A stretch of DNA of 18,240 nucleotides from Pseudomonadota bacterium (GTDB lineage Bacteria > Pseudomonadota > Gammaproteobacteria > SZUA-229), in contig DAOVJH010000002.1 in the NCBI GenBank assembly GCA_030673345.1, positions 1 to 18,240 of the forward strand, written 5' to 3'. How positions within the stretch are numbered: the stretch's first letter is position 1; the number at the start of each line of letters is the position of its first letter. This document shows positions 13,335 to 18,240 of this stretch, piece by piece. The notes beneath the pieces are model-generated. The model was given only the letters and a program-made list of their open reading frames with translations, ran no database searches and was not told where the DNA came from. The translations under genes were made by a program, and so were the position numbers.

Positions 13335-14456
13335 CTAATTATAATCCTTATATCGCTTTTTATGGGCATTACCAAAATGCACTTCGAGCCGGAAAAACAA
13401 CAACCACTTAGAGCGCCGCTCAGTTATTATGTTGAGGCGCTCCTCATCATAGGTTATCGGCCAGGTCACCTCCGGTGCGATCTCATAGAACAGCCACTCA
13501 CGATGAAAGTTTTTCCTGAAGCGAAAACCTAGTCGATAATTTGTCGCCTGTTGCCTGGGCTCGGTTATGCCGTTAACGCTGGTCTCATAGGATAGAGAGG
13601 TTTTATTGTCTATCCGCTGATACATCACGAAGGCCTGTAACCAGTCAACGCCTTCAAACTCCTCTGACACCTTGCCCTCTGAGGTAGCACGAAACAGAAG
13701 CCGCTCTGTGAGAACATGTTCGTAATTGATTAGAGAGCGTGCTTTGTTTATCTGTTTTTTGCGCTCTAATTCCTGTGTAAAACGCAATATGAGATTATCG
13801 AACACAGGATAGGTATAACGATACCGCAGACGGATCTTCGGTGACAGGCTGACATTTACATTAAACTTTGAACGATCATTCTTCGCTACGTCCAGCTGTA
13901 GCCCAAAGCTGTTCGTGGTATCTTCACCATTACCCGGTGCTATATCCCGAAGGTCTTCATCTTCATCGCCCTCGAAGGTCAGGCGCAACCGGCTCTCTGC
14001 ACCGGGCAGCTCAACACTGGCACTGATCGCTGTTTTAAACTTAAAGTGTTCTTCCTCATCATAGGTAAATTCATTTCGCCAGCGTATATAGGTGCCCGCT
14101 ACACCTTCATCAAAGAGCCGGTCATTGGCAAAAAAGTTATCGAACCATAGCGCTGGCTCACAGAACCGTGCATTGACGTAGACCTGGGTTTCATCGTACC
14201 AGCTTTTCTCATAATCATATGTATCCAGCCCCCTATCGCAGGGATCATCCGGATTAAGTTCTTTATAGATATGATACTCTGCTTCCTGTTCAGTCTTTTC
14301 TTCCTGTACAACCGTTATTTCTTCCGCCGCTTCTATTTCACTTTGTTTAAGTTGATCTGATAACGACGCATAGACAGGACCAGCCATAACAAATAACGAT
14401 AGAAAAACAGCTGCTTTCAAGCATTTAATATAATATTTAATATCTTTGAAACACAC
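13335..14456 (-). CDS. Unrecognised exported protein, probable outer-membrane beta-barrel
   Basis: I do not recognise the family. The 373-residue product has a signal peptide (1-30, core AAVFLSLFVMAG, cleavage after VYA). A Glu-rich linker (about 34-62) is followed by a region with two cysteines (DPCDRG and ARFCEP, about 25 residues apart) that could form a disulfide. From about residue 115 to the end, alternating polar and aromatic strands predominate (TYIRWRNEFTY, KFKTAISASVEL, SRLRLTFEGDED, KFNVNVSLSPKIRLRYRY, NYRLGFRFRKNF), in keeping with a porin-like barrel. The last strand is followed by a basic tail (HKKRYKDYN) rather than ending in Phe. The start is GTG with a weak AAAGAA upstream; a later TTG is possible. 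It is divergent from ppx and convergent with recQ. The function is unknown. Confidence 0.8.
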   Translation of the reverse strand: MCFKDIKYYIKCLKAAVFLSLFVMAGPVYASLSDQLKQSEIEAAEEITVVQEEKTEQEAEYHIYKELNPDDPCDRGLDTYDYEKSWYDETQVYVNARFCEPALWFDNFFANDRLFDEGVAGTYIRWRNEFTYDEEEHFKFKTAISASVELPGAESRLRLTFEGDEDEDLRDIAPGNGEDTTNSFGLQLDVAKNDRSKFNVNVSLSPKIRLRYRYTYPVFDNLILRFTQELERKKQINKARSLINYEHVLTERLLFRATSEGKVSEEFEGVDWLQAFVMYQRIDNKTSLSYETSVNGITEPRQQATNYRLGFRFRKNFHREWLFYEIAPEVTWPITYDEERLNIITERRSKWLLFFRLEVHFGNAHKKRYKDYN

Positions 14457-14541
14457 GTTCTTTTTCGATTACACTCAATATTTTTTAATGTAAGATGCCA
14501 CTGATATGAGGCCACCTCTGAGCGATCATCATAAAGGATAA

Positions 14542-16050
14542 ATGAGTACAATTAAACAACACTTACCTGAAACCGTGGCAGCGATCGACATGGGTTCGAA
14601 CAGCTTCCACATGATCGTAGCCCGCCTTGAAGAATCCGGAACATTGTCCATCATCGATCGTCTGCGTGAAAACGTGCGCCTGGGCGGCGGCCTGGATGAA
14701 CATGGCAATATAGATAAGGCGGCTCAAAAAAGGGCGTTTCAATGCCTCGAAACATTCGCTCAACGAATCCGCGACCTTCCTCAGTCTGCAATCCGTGTCG
14801 CCGGCACAAACACCTTACGTGTTGCAGAAAATTCGCAGACATTTGTAGCCGCTGCAGAGGACATCTTAAACCATCCTATCGAGATCATCGGTGGCCGCGA
14901 GGAAGCAAGACTGATATACCTTGGCGTAGCCCATGGCCTTGCCGCAGGTGAAGGCAAACGGCTGGTCATCGACATCGGCGGCGGTAGCACTGAATTTATC
15001 ATCGGTCGCGGCATGAAACCTTCACGCCGCGAGAGCCTGTACACCGGCTGCGTCAGTTCCAGCAAACGGTTCTTTAAAAAGGGAAAAATATCCAAAAAAA
15101 GAATGGATGCAGCTGAGACCGAGGCAGCACTGACATTATTTCCGCAGGCAGCTGATTTTAAAGCAGGCCGATGGGACGAAGCCATCGGCTGTTCAGGCAC
15201 CATTAAAGCGATCGCAAACATCGTACAGATGGAAGGCTGGTGTCAGGATGGCATCAGTTATAAATCTTTGCTTAAGCTGCGCAGCGCCCTCATCGAGGCA
15301 AAACATGAGGACAATCTATCACTCGCCGGTTTAACTGAAAATCGTAAACCTGTAATCGCCGGCGGCCTGTCAGTATTGCTGGCGATATTTAAAGTTTTAA
15401 ATATCGAACAGATGCAGGTATCTGACCAGAGTATGCGCGAGGGCCTGCTGTATGACCTGGTCGGGCGTATTACGCATCAGGATGTAAGAGACGCCTCCGT
15501 CGAGGCCGCCATGTCACGCTGGGGTGTTGACGTCGAACAGGCCAAACGAATAACGAATACCGTCGAAAACTTATGCCATGATGCCTGTGAACAATGGTCT
15601 ATCGATGTTGAACACATAAAACCGCTACTCAGATGGGCATCGATGCTGCATGAGATAGGGTTACAGGTCTCACATAACAACTATCATAAACATGGCGCCT
15701 ACATCTTACAAAATGCTGATATGCAGGGGTTTTCCCGGCAGGAGCAGGCATTACTCGCCGCCCTTGTTCTATCGCATCGCAGCAAATTCCGCACTGACGC
15801 ATTCAAGCCGCTGATGAAACCATTTGTCAAACCCGGCAAACATATGTGTATATTACTGCGCCTCGCCGTGTTACTCCACAGAGGGCGAACAGACCAGTCC
15901 ATCCCGGCTATCGATATTACTGTCAGCAACAAAGATATAAACTTACGCTTTCCGGACAACTGGCTTAATGAACACAGCATGACGCTTGCCGACCTTATAA
16001 ATGAGATCAACTACCTCGACGCTGCAGGATACAAACTCAGTTTTGAATAA
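14542..16050 (+). CDS. ppx: Ppx/GppA phosphatase, probably exopolyphosphatase
   Basis: The 502-residue protein has the actin-like ASKHA fold of exopolyphosphatase and pppGpp phosphatase. Seen are the phosphate-1 motif AAIDMGSNSFHMIV (13-26), the catalytic Glu120 region GGREEARLIYLGV (117-129), the phosphate-2 motif VIDIGGGSTEFIIG (142-155) and GCSGTIKAI. A C-terminal HD-like helical domain follows (LLRWASMLHEIGLQVSHNNYHKHGAYIL). Ppx removes terminal phosphates from polyphosphate; GppA converts pppGpp to ppGpp, and motifs alone do not separate them with certainty. E. coli Ppx is about 513 and GppA about 494 residues. AAGGA precedes the ATG. No ppk is adjacent. The lipoprotein gene downstream overlaps or abuts its 3' end, suggesting cotranscription. 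Confidence 0.93.
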   Translation: MSTIKQHLPETVAAIDMGSNSFHMIVARLEESGTLSIIDRLRENVRLGGGLDEHGNIDKAAQKRAFQCLETFAQRIRDLPQSAIRVAGTNTLRVAENSQTFVAAAEDILNHPIEIIGGREEARLIYLGVAHGLAAGEGKRLVIDIGGGSTEFIIGRGMKPSRRESLYTGCVSSSKRFFKKGKISKKRMDAAETEAALTLFPQAADFKAGRWDEAIGCSGTIKAIANIVQMEGWCQDGISYKSLLKLRSALIEAKHEDNLSLAGLTENRKPVIAGGLSVLLAIFKVLNIEQMQVSDQSMREGLLYDLVGRITHQDVRDASVEAAMSRWGVDVEQAKRITNTVENLCHDACEQWSIDVEHIKPLLRWASMLHEIGLQVSHNNYHKHGAYILQNADMQGFSRQEQALLAALVLSHRSKFRTDAFKPLMKPFVKPGKHMCILLRLAVLLHRGRTDQSIPAIDITVSNKDINLRFPDNWLNEHSMTLADLINEINYLDAAGYKLSFE

Positions 16051-16600
16051 CATAAGCTCCACGGTCATTTCTCTACTCTGCTGGTTTTTTCTGACAGCCT
16101 GCAGTACCACAAACGAAATCAAAACGTTCACCCCGTCAGCAGCCGAACCTGATGAGGCCATCGTCTACATCTATCGGCCGAGCGAAATGGCTAACGCACT
16201 TTACTCACCTTCTCTGAGCATCAACGACGAGTTTAAACTCTATGCCAAAAATAGCGTAAGCTCGCGTTTATCGCTCGCGCCCGGAGAATATCGATTTGAG
16301 TTTCAACCTGAGAAAAAGTATTCAGACCTGACGCCCCTTACGCTACATCTCGATGCTGGCACTTTATATTTTGTCCGGGTAAGTTCATCCCTTAACATTA
16401 ATAAAATGACAACTTACGAACCTTACGTTCGAAGCTTTAAATTAATACTGATGAACGAACAACAGGCTATAAAAGAAATTGCAGAATGCTGCACTAGCAG
16501 CAACAAAAAAACAGCAGATGAAACGAAGACAGATCCAACAAAAAATAATACCGGCGACGGTTTTTCTGTTGATAAAACACAGAACCCTTTCTCACATTAA
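16001..16600 (+). CDS. DUF2846-like lipoprotein
   Basis: A lipobox LTAC follows a short hydrophobic stretch (VISLLCWFFLTAC), so the mature protein is predicted to be a lipid-anchored envelope protein. The body EAIVYIYRPSEMANALYSPSLSINDEFKLYAKNSVSSRLSLAPGEYRF...LTLHLDAGTLYFVRV has the pattern of DUF2846 (a beta-rich domain of unknown function). A Lys/Thr/Asn-rich, low-complexity tail follows. The start is uncertain. The ATG at 16001 (used here) lies 50 bases inside ppx and has no ribosome site. A TTG at 16043, just before the ppx stop, would give a compact 20-residue signal peptide, with AGGA 13 bases upstream. The function is not known; translational coupling to ppx is likely. Confidence 0.82.
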   Translation: MRSTTSTLQDTNSVLNNISSTVISLLCWFFLTACSTTNEIKTFTPSAAEPDEAIVYIYRPSEMANALYSPSLSINDEFKLYAKNSVSSRLSLAPGEYRFEFQPEKKYSDLTPLTLHLDAGTLYFVRVSSSLNINKMTTYEPYVRSFKLILMNEQQAIKEIAECCTSSNKKTADETKTDPTKNNTGDGFSVDKTQNPFSH

Positions 16601-16623
16601 ACCCGTACCTAACCGATAATAAT

Positions 16624-17022
16624 ATGACTGCACTATTTATCGCCTGGCTAGCTACAGCCATCGGCCTGGGCGCTGCCACTTTAATAGTCTCAGGTATTCA
16701 GGCAAAAAACTTCCTTGCTTTTTTTATCGCAGCAACCGTTCTCGGATTGATAAACGCCTCTATCAGGCCTGCACTGTGGTTTCTGACTGCGCCATTATCT
16801 GTATTAAGCTTCGGACTATTTGCACTGGTCATCAATGCATTAATGATTATGCTTGCGGCCGCACTGGTACCAAACTTTAAGGTCAAAGGTTTTGGCAGTG
16901 CATTCCTGGGCGCGATTATTATGGCAATAATCGGTGTGATCGGTTTTGTTTCATTACCACTTTTAACTGACGCTGAAATCAACTGGTACAGTTACGAATA
17001 TCACTCTCAAAGTCAGAGATAA
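16624..17022 (+). CDS. YvlD/phage-holin-4 superfamily membrane protein
   Basis: The small protein of 132 residues has four transmembrane helices: about 4-24 (FIAWLATAIGLGAATLIVSG), 29-50, 54-82 (LWFLTAPLSVLSFGLFALVINALMIML) and 90-113. The pattern LGLINASIRPALWFLTAPLSVLSFGLFALVINALMIMLAA is the signature of the PF04020/YvlD group, annotated as phage holin family 4. These genes are widespread on chromosomes and no lytic role is shown. It follows the lipoprotein gene by 23 bases and may share its transcript. There is no prophage context, so a holin function should not be assumed. Confidence 0.88.
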   Translation: MTALFIAWLATAIGLGAATLIVSGIQAKNFLAFFIAATVLGLINASIRPALWFLTAPLSVLSFGLFALVINALMIMLAAALVPNFKVKGFGSAFLGAIIMAIIGVIGFVSLPLLTDAEINWYSYEYHSQSQR

Positions 17023-17032
17023 CGATTGTTTC

Positions 17033-17161
17033 TTAATCGTCTTTTGCAGACTTATTGATAAACATGGTAAACAGATATGCCATCATAACCAGCATAAATA
17101 TAATGATACCGATTGTTAACCAGCCGGTAAAATCGTTAAATAATTCGCCAAATACACCCAT
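17033..17161 (-). CDS. 42-residue DUF3149-like single-helix membrane protein
   Basis: A short reading frame on the minus strand begins MGVFGELFNDFTGWLTIG, continues with one hydrophobic helix (IGIIIFMLVMMAYLFTMFI, about residues 17-35) and ends NKSAKDD. AGAGG sits eight bases upstream of the ATG, an excellent ribosome site. The pattern (short amphipathic start, one helix, basic end) fits the DUF3149 family of tiny proteobacterial membrane proteins, whose function is unknown. It is convergent with the YvlD-like gene (10-base gap) and divergent from the cupin gene. It is easily missed by gene finders because of its length. Confidence 0.8.
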   Translation of the reverse strand: MGVFGELFNDFTGWLTIGIIIFMLVMMAYLFTMFINKSAKDD

Positions 17162-17341
17162 GATATATACCTCTTATTAATTGCCGTAGTATATTTAATG
17201 GCCTGACAATTAGATTTGATACAAATCAAACAACGACTTAAAGCCGTAAGGCTACCCGTAACACTTGACGAAAAATGGCAAAATAAACTCAACTCGCCTC
17301 AATTCTTCTGCTTTTTTAAGCAGTCCATCGGACCATACGAT

Positions 17342-17707
17342 ATGAAAGAAATCATTACATCCACGGATCTAAAAGATGAATATTATACGTCTGAGAGGTG
17401 TTATATAACCGAACTATCAAACTCGGACAATGATCCCGACGTCTCTATCGCCAGGGCACGAGTTGAACCTGGTATCACGGCGTGCTGGCACCGGTTAAAA
17501 GGCACTATTGAAAGATATTACATCTTGAGCGGAACAGGACTTGTCGAAGTTGGCAGCTTACCTCCGCAGCAAGTTAATGCTGGCGATACCGTGCTCATAC
17601 CGCCCATGTGCCGTCAACGCATAAGCAATACAGGCAGCGAAGACCTGATTTTTCTCGCTATCTGCTCACCCCGGTTTACTGATGAGGTTTATCAGGACAT
17701 GGAGTAA
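17342..17707 (+). CDS. Small cupin-domain protein
   Basis: The 121-residue protein has a single cupin barrel. Motif 1 reads PGITACWHRLKGTIERYYILSGTG and motif 2 GDTVLIPPMCRQRISNTG. Of the canonical metal ligands (HxH, E and a later H), only the first His and the Glu remain; the second His is Leu and the motif 2 His is Gln. I recall cupins with this HRL/QRI pattern as a recurring subfamily, so this looks like a family trait rather than decay. The catalytic role is unknown. I chose the ATG at 17342, with GGA upstream. A TTG at 17216 would add 42 residues that do not look like cupin sequence. No operon partner is evident. Confidence 0.85.
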   Translation: MKEIITSTDLKDEYYTSERCYITELSNSDNDPDVSIARARVEPGITACWHRLKGTIERYYILSGTGLVEVGSLPPQQVNAGDTVLIPPMCRQRISNTGSEDLIFLAICSPRFTDEVYQDME

Positions 17708-17865
17708 TTGCAGACAGAAGAAACTTTTTAATATCTTCGCGCCGGCGGTTCAGACTGTTTAGCTGTATAAGTTAGCTGGCAGCGTCAGTTTTGTTCTAAA
17801 CCTGTTTCAGCCAGTATGCCTGCTAACGGCCATTGGCGAACATACAAAACAAAGTCAAAAGATTT

Positions 17866-18060
17866 TCACCGCAGAGGCACAGAGGGCGCAGAGAAAAGCC
17901 TTTTTTTATTTGCTGTCATCCTGAACGCCAGTGAAGGATCTTGGGACGTGTGCACTATGATTGGCAGGGTGCATAAGATCCTTCCATTGCGCTACGCTTC
18001 AGTCAGGATGACATTTGAAGCATTTTTAACTTTTCTCTGCGTCTCTGCGCCTCTGCGGTT
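17866..18060. repeat. Nested inverted-repeat (MITE-like) intergenic element
   Basis: Two nested inverted repeats form one element. The outer arms at about 17868-17898 and 18030-18060 (ACCGCAGAGGC ... CGCAGAGAAAAG and its complement) agree except for one substitution and one indel. The inner arms begin GTCATCCTGA (17915) and end in its complement (18012), with a second shared block GAAGGATCTT/AAGATCCTTC next to the central loop. Both motif families are recalled as widespread intergenic repeats in many bacterial phyla. No transposase and no clear target-site duplication was seen. The reading frame across it is a by-product of the repeats. The 158 bases before it (17708-17865) show no gene. Confidence 0.85.
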
Positions 18061-18137
18061 CAAGTTTTTAAGGTCAGCTAAGACTCAACTGCAGTCATTG
18101 CTTTCTTGTACTTACTGTCAGGATATGTGCAGCGATG

Positions 18138-18240
18138 TTACAGCGCTCTGACGTTAGAGGCCTGGGGTCCTTTAGGTCCATCCTCAACATCAAACTCTAC
18201 TTCCTGTCCTTCAGCCAGAGATTTATATCCTTCCCCGACA
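18138..18240 (-). CDS. Cold-shock domain protein, C-terminal 33 residues
   Basis: The minus-strand frame entering from the right edge reads [18 protein letters not shown] followed by [15 protein letters not shown] and a TAA stop. This is the C-terminal end of a CspA-type cold-shock protein: the beta4-beta5 region with the conserved EGQ-x-V-x-F and KGPQA-x-NV pattern. CspA-family proteins are small single-strand nucleic-acid binders acting as RNA chaperones. The N-terminal half with the RNP1 and RNP2 motifs is outside the window, so the specific paralogue cannot be told. Confidence 0.92.
   Translation of the reverse strand, partial: VGEGYKSLAEGQEVEFDVEDGPKGPQASNVRAL

Noticed and set aside
16624..17022. 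Phage holin as a sign of a prophage
   Set aside because: The protein belongs to a chromosomal YvlD-like group; no phage structural, lysis or integrase genes are nearby.
17216..17341. TTG-started N-terminal extension of the cupin gene
   Set aside because: The extra 42 residues do not resemble cupin sequence, and the ATG at 17342 has a GGA upstream.
17816..18151. 111-residue frame over the right-end repeat
   Set aside because: It is formed almost entirely by the nested inverted repeats and overlaps the cold-shock gene end; no ribosome site is present.

Overview
The window reads as an ordinary chromosomal segment of a gammaproteobacterium with moderate GC content. The evidence is a gpsA-secB-rhodanese block facing an envC-yibQ block, a layout known from E. 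coli and relatives. SecB, TusE, PilU, a long RecQ and Ppx/GppA fit the same assignment. The species cannot be named from the sequence. No tRNA, rRNA, CRISPR array, prophage or transposase gene was seen.

Layout. Bases 1-1954 (minus strand) carry a sigma-54-type response regulator followed by an MshM/ExeA-like AAA ATPase that runs off the left edge; the two genes overlap by one base. trmL (plus) converges on a minus-strand block of arsR-type regulator, membrane rhodanese (yibN-like), secB and gpsA (5031 down to 2570). Facing away from it are envC, ctpA, yibQ and a DJ-1/PfpI gene (5180-9267), a cell-envelope module: EnvC activates septal amidases, CtpA is a PDZ-containing periplasmic protease and YibQ is a deacetylase-fold protein. 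In E. coli the equivalent segment also holds cysE, grxC and gpmI; none is present here, and an ArsR gene sits near the place of gpmI.

From 9346 to 9798 lies a self-contained tusE unit with an IscR-like operator candidate upstream and a strong intrinsic terminator downstream. pilU (type IV pilus accessory motor) and recQ follow, each with a recognisable promoter. An unrecognised, probably outer-membrane beta-barrel protein (13335-14456, minus) is divergent from ppx. A DUF2846-type lipoprotein overlaps the end of ppx, and a four-helix holin-4/YvlD-like membrane protein follows. A 42-residue DUF3149-like membrane peptide is encoded on the minus strand at 17033-17161. A cupin gene and a nested inverted-repeat element of about 195 bp (17866-18060) come next, and the C-terminus of a cold-shock protein enters from the right edge.

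The most interesting thread is sulfur and redox biology. The ArsR protein has the two-cysteine pattern of persulfide sensors (YgaV/BigR/SqrR) and is next to a membrane rhodanese. The TusE/DsrC-family protein keeps its penultimate cysteine but has the second cysteine displaced by two residues, and its upstream region resembles an Fe-S-responsive IscR site. I see no clearly novel multi-gene system. The best leads are these sulfur-related features, the unknown barrel protein and the repeat element.
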